DNA of 64,000 nucleotides from JAGNZR01 sp051656905 (GTDB taxonomy: Bacteria > Fusobacteriota > Fusobacteriia > Fusobacteriales > Fusobacteriaceae), in NCBI GenBank assembly GCA_051656905.1, contig JBOFJQ010000015.1:62001-126000 (forward strand). Direction: 5' to 3'. The position numbers and the translations under genes were made by a program. How positions within the stretch are numbered: the stretch's first letter is position 1; every line of letters starts with the position of its first letter. The notes beneath the pieces are model-generated. The model saw only the letters and a list, made by a program, of their open reading frames with translations, ran no database searches and was not told the origin of the DNA. This document shows, one piece after another, positions 43,486 to 52,095 of the stretch.

Positions 43486-45099
43486 TTATTCAATTTCTTT
43501 TGTAAAAGAAAAATCTATAATTTTTAATCCATCAACAGCTGCAGAAGTTATACCTCCAGCATATCCTGCACCTTCTCCTATAGGGAAGACCCCTTTTATA
43601 TTAAGAGATTCACCCAGGGAGTCTCTAACTATTCTTACAGGGGCTGATGTACGAGTCTCAGGCCCTATTAAGTTTGCTTTATCTGAAACAAAACCTTTGT
43701 GAATAGAATTCCAGTGATTTAGAGCAAGTTTCATATTGTCAGTTATAAATTTAGGTAACAAGTCATTTAAATTAGAAGGGGTAAGTGCCATTTCATAACT
43801 TGAATCCTGAATTTTAGTACTTGGTCTATTATTTATAAAATCTATAGTATTTTGGAAAATTCCTGTGTAACCTTTCCCCATTTCATATGCTTTCTTTTCA
43901 AGCTGTTCTTGAAATTCCATTCCAGAAAAAAGATGGTCTCCAAATTCATTTTCTTTTACAGTTACAACAAGAGCTGAATTTGAAAAAGGTCTTTTTCTAT
44001 CAGAGTAACTCATTCCATTAACTAGAGTTCCTCCCTCTTGAGATGCAGCATTAACAATAACTCCCCCAGGGCACATGCAGAAAGAAAAAATACCTCTGTC
44101 TTCAGCTTTGTTATTATAAGTTAAAGTATAAGTAGCAGTTCCAAGAAGGTCATTATCGTGTTCCTTACCAAACATAAGTTTGTCAATAAAATCTCTAGTG
44201 TGTTCAATACGAGCTCCAACAGCAAAAGCTTTATTCTCCATTAAAATTCCATTTTTGTGTAACATTCTATAAGTGTCTCTAGCAGAGTGACCAATAGCTA
44301 AAATAAGTTTATCAACTTTAAAGATAGCTGTTGAATTATTAGAATTAGGGTGAACATTTGTTGGAGTAATCTCAATACTCTCTAAAACGCCATTATTTGC
44401 ATTTATGTTAGTCAGTTGAGAGTTGAAGTGGAAATACCCTCCCATGGCTTTAATTTTCTCTCTAAGGTTGCTTATAACTGTTTTTAATACGTCAGTACCG
44501 ATATGAGGTTTATAATCCCAAGAAATTTGCTCTTGAGCTCCACATTCTAATAAAATTTCAAAAACATCATTAATATAACCACTTTTAATTCTTGTATTTA
44601 ATTTTCCGTCAGAATATGTTCCTGCTCCACCCTCTCCAAATTGAATATTAGAGTTAGGGTTTAAAATAGAACTATCAATAAATTTTTGAATACTTGCATC
44701 TCTCTCTTCTATTGTTTCCCCTCTTTCAAAAATAAGTGGGGCATATCCGTATTTGCATAAAGAATAAGCTGCAAAAAGTCCAGCTGGTCCAGAACCTATA
44801 ATGGCAATTTTAGTATTTAAATCAAAAAGTGCTTCTCTAGGAGTTGGGTTATTTTCTTGAATTACCTTAATATTCTCTTTTTTAGGGATATTTTTTAATT
44901 CTGTAGTTGATATCTCAATATTATATACTAATTTAATATCACTTTTTTTTCTACTGTCAATAGAACGTTTAGAATACTTCATATCTAAAACATCCTTATT
45001 TGATATACCTAATTTTTCAATCTCTTTATAAATGGATTCCCTTTGGTTTGAATGTAAGGGAACTATAATGTTTGTAATACTTATTTTCAAATATCTCAC
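43486..45099 (-). CDS. FAD-dependent oxidoreductase of unknown substrate
   Basis: A 537-residue flavoprotein of the large 'FAD-dependent dehydrogenase' group common in anaerobes. About the first 90 residues form a small alpha/beta domain. The dinucleotide fold is IAIIGSGPAGLFAAYSLCKYGY near 99, followed by SNIQFGEGGAGTYSDGKLNTRI near 150. The C-terminal cofactor motif is GVFPIGEGAGYAGGITSAAVDG near 505. No function has been fixed for the family as far as I know. It is a single-gene unit. Confidence 0.82.
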   Translation of the reverse strand: MRYLKISITNIIVPLHSNQRESIYKEIEKLGISNKDVLDMKYSKRSIDSRKKSDIKLVYNIEISTTELKNIPKKENIKVIQENNPTPREALFDLNTKIAIIGSGPAGLFAAYSLCKYGYAPLIFERGETIEERDASIQKFIDSSILNPNSNIQFGEGGAGTYSDGKLNTRIKSGYINDVFEILLECGAQEQISWDYKPHIGTDVLKTVISNLREKIKAMGGYFHFNSQLTNINANNGVLESIEITPTNVHPNSNNSTAIFKVDKLILAIGHSARDTYRMLHKNGILMENKAFAVGARIEHTRDFIDKLMFGKEHDNDLLGTATYTLTYNNKAEDRGIFSFCMCPGGVIVNAASQEGGTLVNGMSYSDRKRPFSNSALVVTVKENEFGDHLFSGMEFQEQLEKKAYEMGKGYTGIFQNTIDFINNRPSTKIQDSSYEMALTPSNLNDLLPKFITDNMKLALNHWNSIHKGFVSDKANLIGPETRTSAPVRIVRDSLGESLNIKGVFPIGEGAGYAGGITSAAVDGLKIIDFSFTKEIE

Positions 45100-45206
45100 C
45101 TCTATATGAATTTTATCATATAAATCAGATAAATAAAAGAATGCAATAAAAAAAGAAACTTAATTTGAATGAACAAATTAAGCTTCAAGATTAATATTAA
45201 ATTAAA

Positions 45207-45509
45207 TTATTTTTTACCTTTTTTTGCTTTAATTGCAGCAATTTTCTCTTCTAAACCTTTTCCTACTCTAAATTTAACAACTTTTTTAGCAGGAACTTTA
45301 ATTTTATCACCAGTTTGAGGGTTTCTAACTTCTCTAGCCTCTCTGTCGATAACTTCCCATTTTCCCCATCCTACAAATGAAACAGTTTCTCCGTTTACTA
45401 AAGACTCTTCAACAGTTTCAAGAAATGACGCTACGTATTTTTCAGTATCTTTTTTAGAAACACCTTCTAATTTTGAAGCAAATTTGTCAATAAATTCTTT
45501 TTTAGTCAT
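45207..45509 (-). CDS. hup: HU family DNA-binding protein
   Basis: Histone-like nucleoid protein of 100 residues, slightly longer than typical 90 because of a Lys-rich tail (AAIKAKKGKK). The HU signature is seen around GWGKWEVIDREAREVRNPQTGDKIKVPAKKVVKFRVGKGL (48-87), including the proline of the DNA-bending arm (RNPQTG). A TTGACA-17-TATCTT promoter lies about 160 bp upstream. Confidence 0.93.
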   Translation of the reverse strand: MTKKEFIDKFASKLEGVSKKDTEKYVASFLETVEESLVNGETVSFVGWGKWEVIDREAREVRNPQTGDKIKVPAKKVVKFRVGKGLEEKIAAIKAKKGKK

Positions 45510-45667
45510 AATTAATATCCTCCTGTTTTCTAGTTAAAATAAAGTATAATGAAATAACGTGAACACATAGTTATTTACTACACATTAATTACTTTCTAAA
45601 GTTCAAATTTCCTTTTTTTATTAGTAAAAATAAATTAAATATCGTTCAATAGAAAGCGTGTTAACAT

Positions 45668-45696
45668 AAGATATAAAATTATGATTAAAATGTCAA
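45668..45696 (-). promoter_or_regulatory. Promoter of the HU gene
   Basis: On the minus strand TTGACA (45696-45691), a 17-nt spacer and TATCTT (45673-45668). The gap 45510-45825 holds this promoter, a leader of about 150 nt with no clear structure, and the vor terminator. Confidence 0.75.
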
Positions 45697-45785
45697 GTAA
45701 AAAAACAAAAAAAACATAATAAAAACAAAGAAAAATTGCCTTTCACCAAAAAATGTATTAAAAATAGTAAAAAACGTCAAAAAAG

Positions 45786-45820
45786 TAAAAAATCCCACAA
45801 AAACATGGGATTTTTTTTAT
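45786..45820. terminator. Terminator of the vor operon
   Basis: AAATCCCA / TGGGATTT stem with an 8-nt loop and T runs on both strands, just after the last vor gene. Confidence 0.85.
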
Positions 45821-45825
45821 TTTAA

Positions 45826-46365
45826 TTATTTAACAGAATTTGCACCTTTTTCAATTGCTTCTTTGTTCAATGGAACAAATTTAGCTTTATTTTCACCAAA
45901 TACTTTAGGAAAAGCATCTAATATAGATTGAGGAGCAACAACTGGAGACTTTTCAAGCATAGCACCTAGCATAACCATGTTAGCTATTTTTAAGTTTCCT
46001 AAATCATTTGCAATGTCATTAGCTGGAATATAATATATTTCAATATCAGTTCTTGAAGGTTTAAAATCAATTAAAGATGAATTGATAAATAATTTTCCTC
46101 CAGATACTAATGAATCTTGGAATTTAAGTAAAGATGGTAAATTCATAGCTACAACTATTGTTGCATCATTTGTAATAACAGGAGATCCTACTGGCTTGTC
46201 TGAAACAACTACAGAACAGTTAGCTGTTCCTCCTCTCATTTCAGCACCATATGATGGACACCATGAAACTTCTTTATTTTCAAGCATTCCAGCATAAGTT
46301 ACAAGCATTCCAAGAGACATAAGTCCTTGTCCACCAAATCCAGCACATATAATTTTATCAGTCAT
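45826..46365 (-). CDS. 2-oxoacid:ferredoxin oxidoreductase, gamma subunit
   Basis: The gamma (VorA/KorC-type) subunit, 179 residues. ICAGFGGQGLMSLGMLV at the N-terminus, then SYGAEMRGGTANCSVVVSD near 39-57, are the pyruvate/ketoisovalerate oxidoreductase gamma signatures. Its ATG overlaps the previous stop (TAATG). With the next three subunits it oxidatively decarboxylates 2-oxo acids to acyl-CoA, reducing ferredoxin. Confidence 0.93.
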   Translation of the reverse strand: MTDKIICAGFGGQGLMSLGMLVTYAGMLENKEVSWCPSYGAEMRGGTANCSVVVSDKPVGSPVITNDATIVVAMNLPSLLKFQDSLVSGGKLFINSSLIDFKPSRTDIEIYYIPANDIANDLGNLKIANMVMLGAMLEKSPVVAPQSILDAFPKVFGENKAKFVPLNKEAIEKGANSVK

Positions 46366-47102
46366 TATTTAACCTCCTTCTTATTTCCTAGAGGATAGAA
46401 AGGAATCATATTCTCTTCTAACCATTTTAAAGAGTCGATTGGAGTTATTCCCCAGTTAGTTGGACAAGTTGAAAGAACTTCAACGATTGAGAAACCTGTT
46501 CCGTTAATTTGGTTTTCAAAAGCTTTTTTTATAACAGCTTTAGCTTTTCTAACAGCTATAGGATTGTGAACAGAAACTCTTTCAACAAAAGTAGCCCCAT
46601 CTAAAGTCGCTAACATCTCAGACATTCTAATTGGTGAACCTGCAACAGCAGTATTTCTTCCAGATTGACATGTAGTAGCTTTTTGACCAGGAAGAGTTGT
46701 TGGAGCCATTTGTCCACCAGTCATTCCATAGATACAGTTATTAACGAATATAGTAGTTATTTTTTCCCCTCTAGCAGCAGCATGAATAATTTCAGCAGTT
46801 CCGATAGAAGCTAAATCTCCATCACCTTGATAAGTAAATACAACTTTATCAGGTAAAGCTCTTTTTATTCCTGTAGCAACAGCAGGAGCTCTTCCGTGAC
46901 CAGCTTGTTGCATATCACAGTTAAAGTAGTTATAAGCTAGAACCGCACATCCAACAGGTGCAACTCCAACAGTCTCTCCTAAAACACCTAACTCTTCTAA
47001 AACTTCTCCAACTAGTCTGTGGATAATTCCGTGAGTACATCCAGGGCAATAGTGAGTTTCTTTTTCAGTTAATCCATGAGTTCTCTGAAAAACAGTAGCC
47101 AT
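46365..47102 (-). CDS. 2-oxoacid:ferredoxin oxidoreductase, TPP-binding beta subunit
   Basis: Thiamine-pyrophosphate subunit, 245 residues. HYCPGCTHGIIHRLVGEVLEEL near 17, the TPP motif GDGDLASIGTAEIIHAA near 94-110, with NNCIYGMTGGQMAPTT near 120, and ATGIKRA upstream. Closest to KorB/VorC-type subunits. Starts by TAATG overlap with the alpha subunit. Confidence 0.93.
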   Translation of the reverse strand: MATVFQRTHGLTEKETHYCPGCTHGIIHRLVGEVLEELGVLGETVGVAPVGCAVLAYNYFNCDMQQAGHGRAPAVATGIKRALPDKVVFTYQGDGDLASIGTAEIIHAAARGEKITTIFVNNCIYGMTGGQMAPTTLPGQKATTCQSGRNTAVAGSPIRMSEMLATLDGATFVERVSVHNPIAVRKAKAVIKKAFENQINGTGFSIVEVLSTCPTNWGITPIDSLKWLEENMIPFYPLGNKKEVK

Positions 47103-48160
47103 TATTTACCTCCTAAAATTTCTTTTGCTTTATTATAAATTTCAGTTGGAGTTGGAATTACTCCACCAGTTCTACCAAAGAATGAAATTTCATGTTTACA
47201 CTCTGAGTATAATTTGATATCTTCTACCATTTGTCCCATACTCATTTCAACAGTTAAAATTTTTCTTCCTGGCTTCAAAGTGCTTAAAGCTTTTTTAGGG
47301 AATGGCCATAATGTAATTGGTCTAAATAAACCTACTTTATATCCTTCCTCTCTTAATTGGTCTACAACATTTCTAACTATTCTTGAAGTTGTTCCATATG
47401 CAGCGAAAACCATATCAGCATCTTCACAAAGGTATAACTCAGCTCTTTGCTCTTTCTCTTCAATTTCTGCATATTTTCTAAATAAATGGTGGTTATGTAC
47501 TTCTAAATCTTCAGCAGCAAGATATAGAGAATTTATAACGTTAGGTTTTCTTTCACCTTTTGTACCAACAGTAGCCCAAGAAGATTTGTCTTTTTCAGCT
47601 CTAGGTTTTACATTGTCAAATGAAACTGGTTCCATCATTTGTCCAATAAGTCCGTCAGCTAAAAGCATAACAGGAGTTCTATAGTGATCAGCAAGATCAA
47701 AACAATCGATAGTTAAATCTACAGCTTCTTGAACAGAAGCAGGAGCGTAAGAAGGAACTCTGTAGTCACCATTACCTCCACCTTTAACACACATATTATA
47801 ATCTGATTGAGCAGCTTGGATTCCCCCTAAACCAGGTCCACCTCTCATTAAGTTCATAATAACACCTGGAACTTCAGCTCCAGCCATATAAGTTATTCCT
47901 TCTTGTTTAAGAGCTATACCTGGAGAAGAAGAAGATGTTAAACATCTAGTTCCTGTACCAGCAGCACCATAAAGCATGTTTATAGCAGCAACCTCTGATT
48001 CAGCTTGAACAAAAGAGCCACCAGCTTTAGGTAAAGCATGTGATAAATACTCTGGGATTTCATTTTGAGGAGTTATAGGGTAACCAAAGAAACACTTACA
48101 ACCAGCAACAATAGCTGCTTTTCCTATAGCCTCATTACCTTTCATTAAAATTTTAGCCAT
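47102..48160 (-). CDS. vorB: 2-oxoacid:ferredoxin oxidoreductase, alpha subunit (VorB-like)
   Basis: Alpha subunit of 352 residues. MKGNEAIGKAAIVAGCKCFFGYPITPQNEIPEYL at the N-terminus and TSSSSPGIALKQEGITYMAGAEVPGVIMNLMRGGPGLG near 75-112 are typical of 3-methyl-2-oxobutanoate (VorB) enzymes. Leucine dehydrogenase, Ptb and Buk nearby support branched-chain 2-oxo acids, though 2-oxoglutarate or 2-oxobutyrate are possible. Confidence 0.9.
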   Translation of the reverse strand: MAKILMKGNEAIGKAAIVAGCKCFFGYPITPQNEIPEYLSHALPKAGGSFVQAESEVAAINMLYGAAGTGTRCLTSSSSPGIALKQEGITYMAGAEVPGVIMNLMRGGPGLGGIQAAQSDYNMCVKGGGNGDYRVPSYAPASVQEAVDLTIDCFDLADHYRTPVMLLADGLIGQMMEPVSFDNVKPRAEKDKSSWATVGTKGERKPNVINSLYLAAEDLEVHNHHLFRKYAEIEEKEQRAELYLCEDADMVFAAYGTTSRIVRNVVDQLREEGYKVGLFRPITLWPFPKKALSTLKPGRKILTVEMSMGQMVEDIKLYSECKHEISFFGRTGGVIPTPTEIYNKAKEILGGK

Positions 48161-48175
48161 ATTATTTTTAACCTC

Positions 48176-48391
48176 CTAGTCTCTTTCTACTGTTATAACG
48201 CTATCTGGGCACATCATTGCACAATTTCCACAACCAATACATTTGTCTAATTCTGTAACTGTTGCAGGGTTATACCCTTTAATGTTAATTTTGTGATTAT
48301 CCATATGAACAATTTTAACTGGACATCCTGTTGTGCATAGTCCACAACCTTTGCAAATTTCTTGCTTAAATGAAACTTTACCTTTAGCCAT
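48176..48391 (-). CDS. 2-oxoacid:ferredoxin oxidoreductase, ferredoxin-like delta subunit
   Basis: A 71-residue protein with two 4Fe-4S motifs, CKGCGLCTTGCPVKIV near 14 and CIGCGNCAMMCPDSV near 51. It is the electron-transfer subunit of the oxidoreductase and lies first of the four subunits. The start is the ATG at 48391 behind GGGAGG; a longer frame of four extra residues starts before it. Confidence 0.92.
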   Translation of the reverse strand: MAKGKVSFKQEICKGCGLCTTGCPVKIVHMDNHKINIKGYNPATVTELDKCIGCGNCAMMCPDSVITVERD

Positions 48392-48461
48392 AATACCTCC
48401 CAAATAAAAATTTATATATAAAGTTTTTTTAAAAACTTTGAAAATAGATTAGAGTATTAAA

Positions 48462-49139
48462 TTACATCCAACTTTTACGATTAAGCATTTGAAGTGAAAA
48501 AAGATCACCAGCAAACTCTTTATCAGGTAATAAGTTTTCTAAGTCATGCTTAAAAGATGTATATTTAATCGGTATATTTCTTTTCTTTGATACAGCTCGA
48601 GCTAGTTCATCCCCTCTTCTAATATCATCTATGGTTGTTTCCCAAATAAGATGAGTATTATTTATAATTCCAGTAACCTTCATATTTAAGGCACCTTCTA
48701 TTGAATCAAGTTCAGCTAAGGCAGAGTCTACATCCATAGTCTCTGGTCTGTTAGCATTTAAGACGAAAAAAAGATCGCATAGATCACTATTAATAAGGTC
48801 TCTAAAACTAGAAAAAGCTTTAGCACCTCCACTACTCCCACCTAAATCTATAATGTAGTCATAGCTAGTGTCGGTAAAAGGTTTCATAACATTTCCTGAT
48901 ACAGCAGGGAGATCCATCCCGTGTTCTTTTAAAATAAATCCTAGAAGTTCAATATTTTTTTCTTTAAAAATAGATTCGCACTCTCTACTTCTAAAATAAG
49001 GATTAACAACATCCATATCGGCAACAGCAACTTTTCTTCCTAAGTCAGAAAGTTTTACAGCATAATTTACGGCAAATTCTGTCTTCCCACTGCCATAATG
49101 ACCAGTGATTATTCTAATTCTTTTATCATTAATTAACAT
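48462..49139 (-). CDS. P-loop ATPase of the MinD/CobQ type, upstream of vor genes
   Basis: A 225-residue MRP/MinD-like ATPase. The P-loop is ITGHYGSGKTEFAVNYA near 11-27, VADMDVVNPYFRSRE near 39 and IIDLGGSSGGAKAF near 95. Genes of this sort are often found next to 2-oxoacid:ferredoxin oxidoreductases in anaerobes and may help cluster loading or assembly; this is inference. It is 58 bp upstream of the delta subunit and probably heads the operon. Confidence 0.75.
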   Translation of the reverse strand: MLINDKRIRIITGHYGSGKTEFAVNYAVKLSDLGRKVAVADMDVVNPYFRSRECESIFKEKNIELLGFILKEHGMDLPAVSGNVMKPFTDTSYDYIIDLGGSSGGAKAFSSFRDLINSDLCDLFFVLNANRPETMDVDSALAELDSIEGALNMKVTGIINNTHLIWETTIDDIRRGDELARAVSKKRNIPIKYTSFKHDLENLLPDKEFAGDLFSLQMLNRKSWM

Positions 49140-49179
49140 GAGTCACCCCTATCTTAAATATTGTAGTCAGTGTATAGTA

Positions 49180-49208
49180 ATTTTAACATATAATATAAAA
49201 AAACACAA
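49180..49208 (-). promoter_or_regulatory. Possible promoter of the ATPase-vor operon
   Basis: On the minus strand TTGTGT (49208-49203), a 17-nt spacer and TAAAAT (49185-49180), about 41 bp before the start. Confidence 0.5.
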
Positions 49209-49283
49209 TTCAAACAATAATGAAACAGTAATGATACAGTTTTTTCAAAAATCGAAAAAACGATAAAATATTTTAAGAATAAA

Positions 49284-50426
49284 CTAATTGTATAAAGTAA
49301 TTAAAAATTCTATGATAGTAAGGCCAGATTCTGAAGATTTGAAATTAATGTTATTTGAATTACCTCCGCCTTTTACATCATATTTAGTTTTTAGTTCAGA
49401 TAAGATTTTTGTACAATCAACTTTAGAAGATGAGATAGAAAAATTACTATCTGAGTAAGTTACTAGAAGATATTCTAAATCATTAGCTAAAAATGATTTT
49501 TTTACAAAGTCATTAATTTCACGAGTTTCATCTATAAAAAATAGGTTTAATTTTCCAATTTCAGGGATAGTAAGTATTTTTTTAGGGTTTAATATAAGAT
49601 CTTTAAATATTAAATTAGAGTATTTGATTTCGAGCTCTTTTTTTTCTTTTTCAACTCTTTTTTTATCCTCTATATTTTTATCTATCATAGCAATTAAATT
49701 TTCAGGTTGGCAACTGAATTTAACACCTAATTTACTAATAATATCGTGTTTGAAATTGTAATCTATAATAGCTTTATTTCCAGATATAAAATAAAATCTA
49801 GTATAAGTAGATTTTATTCTTTCATAGCCTAAAACCTTAAAAACTCTGATATCTTTAATATTTTTTACATGAAGTCCAGCACAAGCGTTAAAATCTTCAG
49901 GGAAAGTACTAAGGATTCTTACATCACCTTTTATTTTATCTGGAATATTTTTTCTATCTCCCATAATAGGTTGAGCCTCTTCTAAACTGCATATTTTTTC
50001 AATAACTTCAAATCCAGTTTTAATTTTTAAGTTTACCTCTTCCTCTATTGTTTTTACCATTTCAGCAGTAACGTCACTTACATCAAAATCAAGTGTACAG
50101 TAATTTTCAGCCATTCTGAATCCTACAGTTCTCCAACCATATTTTAAAAATGCTATAGCTGAAAAAACATGTTCCCCAGAATGATTTTCTCTGGCATCAT
50201 CTCTTCTAATAGGATTAATAGTATATTCATACTCTCCTATTTCTAGAGGGGAATCTATAATGATATCTTTGTCTAAAACTTCAACAATATTAGCTTTTCC
50301 AATAGTTCCTAAATCTCCAAGTTGTCCACCTTTACCATTGGGATAAAGCTCTTCACCTTCTAAATATTCAAAAGATACTTTATAGTTTTTTTCACATTTT
50401 TCACAATTTAAAATTCTTAATTTCAT
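49284..50426 (-). CDS. AlaX-like alanyl-tRNA editing protein with DHHA1-like tail
   Basis: Freestanding AlaRS-editing-like protein, 380 residues. Zinc ligands are in NHSGEHVFSAI (H-x3-H, near 81-91) and NACAGLHVKN (C-x3-H, near 180). The N-terminus resembles the AlaRS beta-barrel (GGQLGDLGTI). The last 120 residues look like a DHHA1 domain with a glycine motif KGGGNSNNI near 352. It likely hydrolyses Ser- or Gly-mischarged tRNA(Ala). The start follows GAGAGG. It is the last chromosomal gene before the mobile element. Confidence 0.8.
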   Translation of the reverse strand: MKLRILNCEKCEKNYKVSFEYLEGEELYPNGKGGQLGDLGTIGKANIVEVLDKDIIIDSPLEIGEYEYTINPIRRDDARENHSGEHVFSAIAFLKYGWRTVGFRMAENYCTLDFDVSDVTAEMVKTIEEEVNLKIKTGFEVIEKICSLEEAQPIMGDRKNIPDKIKGDVRILSTFPEDFNACAGLHVKNIKDIRVFKVLGYERIKSTYTRFYFISGNKAIIDYNFKHDIISKLGVKFSCQPENLIAMIDKNIEDKKRVEKEKKELEIKYSNLIFKDLILNPKKILTIPEIGKLNLFFIDETREINDFVKKSFLANDLEYLLVTYSDSNFSISSSKVDCTKILSELKTKYDVKGGGNSNNINFKSSESGLTIIEFLITLYN

Positions 50427-50581
50427 TAATCTAACCTCTCTTCGTTATATATTGTAAGCATTATTATTTTAAAATGCATATCTTAGTTAATAGTATACAA
50501 TTTTTTTTAGTAGAACTAAATATAAATTCTTAAAAATAAGGGATTTAAGATAAAAAATTAGTTGAAAATTTCAAATAAAAG

Positions 50582-50610
50582 TTGACAGTAAAATAATAAT
50601 AGAGTATTAT
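50582..50610 (+). promoter_or_regulatory. Promoter of the interrupted tRNA-Leu gene
   Basis: TTGACA (50582-50587), a 17-nt spacer and TATTAT (50605-50610), 18 bp upstream of the truncated tRNA-Leu. It probably now transcribes the intact tRNA-Leu at 50761. Confidence 0.8.
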
Positions 50611-50627
50611 TCAAGGGTAAGAATTAA

Positions 50628-50667
50628 GCCTGGGTGGTGAAATGGTAGACGCGGCGGACTCAAAATC
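50628..50667 (+). pseudogene. 5' half of a tRNA-Leu(CAA) gene, interrupted at the anticodon loop
   Basis: Forty bases matching the 5' half of a leucine tRNA (acceptor strand GCCTGGG, D-arm, anticodon loop CTCAAAA) and then diverging: the next bases do not pair with the anticodon stem. It differs from the intact copy at 50761 in the D and anticodon stems but shares GACTCAAAATC exactly. That 11-bp match is the likely attachment core, so the left element boundary is about 50657-50667. Confidence 0.8.
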
Positions 50668-50800
50668 TGATTGTAGTTTGTCAAAAAAGTTACATTTTAC
50701 AAGGGATTAAAAAGGACTAGAAAACAAACGACTTTCAAAACGACTTTTATTATAATATATGCCTGGGTGACGAAATGGTAAACGTAGTTGACTCAAAATC
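50657..50800 (+). repeat. Putative attachment cores GACTCAAAATC
   Basis: The 11-mer GACTCAAAATC occurs at 50657-50667 (truncated tRNA) and at 50790-50800 (intact tRNA), both at the anticodon loop, a common crossover site of tyrosine integrases. The far-end copy is outside the window. Confidence 0.6.
50726..50749 (+). repeat. Tandem 12-bp direct repeat in the attachment region
   Basis: AAACGACTTTCA (50726-50737) followed directly by AAACGACTTTTA (50738-50749), one mismatch. The spacing and place suggest arm-type integrase-binding sites. Confidence 0.5.
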
Positions 50801-50846
50801 AATCGGTGGTAACACCTTGGGGGTTCAAGTCCCCCCTCAGGCACCA
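50761..50846 (+). tRNA. tRNA-Leu(CAA)
   Basis: An 86-nt class II tRNA. The acceptor GCCTGGG pairs with CTCAGGC, the anticodon stem GTTGA / TCAAT encloses CTCAAAA (anticodon CAA, codon UUG), a GGTG / CACC variable-arm hairpin follows, and the T-arm is GGGGG-TTCAAGT-CCCCC. CCA is encoded. It stands 3 bp from the stop codon of the integrase, so at least its 3' half is element-derived. Confidence 0.95.
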
Positions 50847-50848
50847 AC

Positions 50849-52084
50849 TTATTCATCTTTAGATTCTAAAGATGTTTTTTTATTTTCTGCTATTTTTTCT
50901 AGAATCTTCCCTGTTTTTAGTATATTTTTATTAGAGAGGTGTGTGTAAGTATCCATGGTAGTATTTATAGTAGAGTGTCCTAGCCACTGTTGAATTTCTT
51001 TCATGTCAAGTCCTGCATTGTGAAGCATAGTTGCACATGAGTGACGCAGATCATGGAATCTAATATCTTTAAAATTATGTTTTCTAATTATTGTTTTAAA
51101 GTGTTGTGTAATGTAATTGGGCTTTATAAGGTCACCCATTTCATTTACACATATATTATCTAAATATTTTTTATTATAAGAGTTTCCAAATTCTAAAATA
51201 TATTTAGATTGTTTCTCTTTTATCTTTATCAGTAGTTCTTTTAGTTGTGGAATTAAATCTAATGTTCTATGACTTTTTTTATTTTTTGTTCTTTCTCTAT
51301 TTTCATACATCTTCTTGTTCCCATCAGAAAACTCTACAATTGTATTTTCAATAACAATACAATTATTTTCATAGTCAACACTACTCCATTTAAGCCCTAG
51401 TGCTTCACTTCTTCTCAATCCATAAAAAGCAGCGAGGTAAACAGGTAACTCTATATAAGTTCCTTTTACTACAAGTAATAGCTCATGTATCTCACTAGGA
51501 GTTAATGTTTTTGCTATATATTGCCTTTTCTTAGGCTTTTCGACTAAATCCGCTTGGTTATTTAAAACCAAGCCTTGTTTTAAAGCCGTTTGTAGAGCCT
51601 TTCTAATATTTGCATGGTAATGTAAAACTGTATTTGCACTGATGCCTCTCTCATTTAAGTGGTAGTTGTAGAACTCTTGTAAGTGAGTAGCTTTCAATTC
51701 TTTTAATCCTAAGTTTAGATCTAAAAAGTATGGAATAACATTGTTCTCTATAATGTGTCTATATCCAGTATAAGTATTTTTTTCTAAAGTTGATTTAACC
51801 GAATTAAGCCAAATTTTTAAGAAATCAGTGAAGAGGATAAAACCCTCTTCTTTTTCTGAAAGCTTCTTTGTCCATTCTAACCTAAAATCATAAAGCATTG
51901 AGTTAGCCTCTGCCAAGTTTTCTTTGCTCTTTGTTTTTGTTTTATCATCAACTAGTAATTTTGTAGATTTTGATTTTAGTACTTGTTTCTGAGTAATTGG
52001 ATCATAGAAATTTATAACAGTATGATAAAATCCGTTCTTTTTTCTTAAGTATCCTGCAATTAGTTTATCTTCATTTTTTTTCAT
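50849..52084 (-). CDS. int: Tyrosine recombinase/integrase
   Basis: Site-specific integrase of 411 residues. An N-terminal arm-binding domain (about 1-65), a SAM-like core-binding domain (about 80-190, starting FTDFLKIWLNSVKSTLEKNTYTGY) and a catalytic domain. Active-site residues are Arg in FYGLRRSEALGLKW, HDLRH near 346, GHSTINTT and Tyr in DTYTHLS near 385. The gene ends beside tRNA-Leu, the usual place for an integrase targeting a tRNA. Confidence 0.95.
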   Translation of the reverse strand: MKKNEDKLIAGYLRKKNGFYHTVINFYDPITQKQVLKSKSTKLLVDDKTKTKSKENLAEANSMLYDFRLEWTKKLSEKEEGFILFTDFLKIWLNSVKSTLEKNTYTGYRHIIENNVIPYFLDLNLGLKELKATHLQEFYNYHLNERGISANTVLHYHANIRKALQTALKQGLVLNNQADLVEKPKKRQYIAKTLTPSEIHELLLVVKGTYIELPVYLAAFYGLRRSEALGLKWSSVDYENNCIVIENTIVEFSDGNKKMYENRERTKNKKSHRTLDLIPQLKELLIKIKEKQSKYILEFGNSYNKKYLDNICVNEMGDLIKPNYITQHFKTIIRKHNFKDIRFHDLRHSCATMLHNAGLDMKEIQQWLGHSTINTTMDTYTHLSNKNILKTGKILEKIAENKKTSLESKDE

Positions 52085-52095
52085 CTTTTAGGCTC

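Noticed and set aside
50628..50846. A tRNA-Leu split by a group I intron
   Set aside because: The downstream copy is a complete tRNA with its own 5' half, and only 93 bp lie between; there is no 3' exon for the first half and no intron core.
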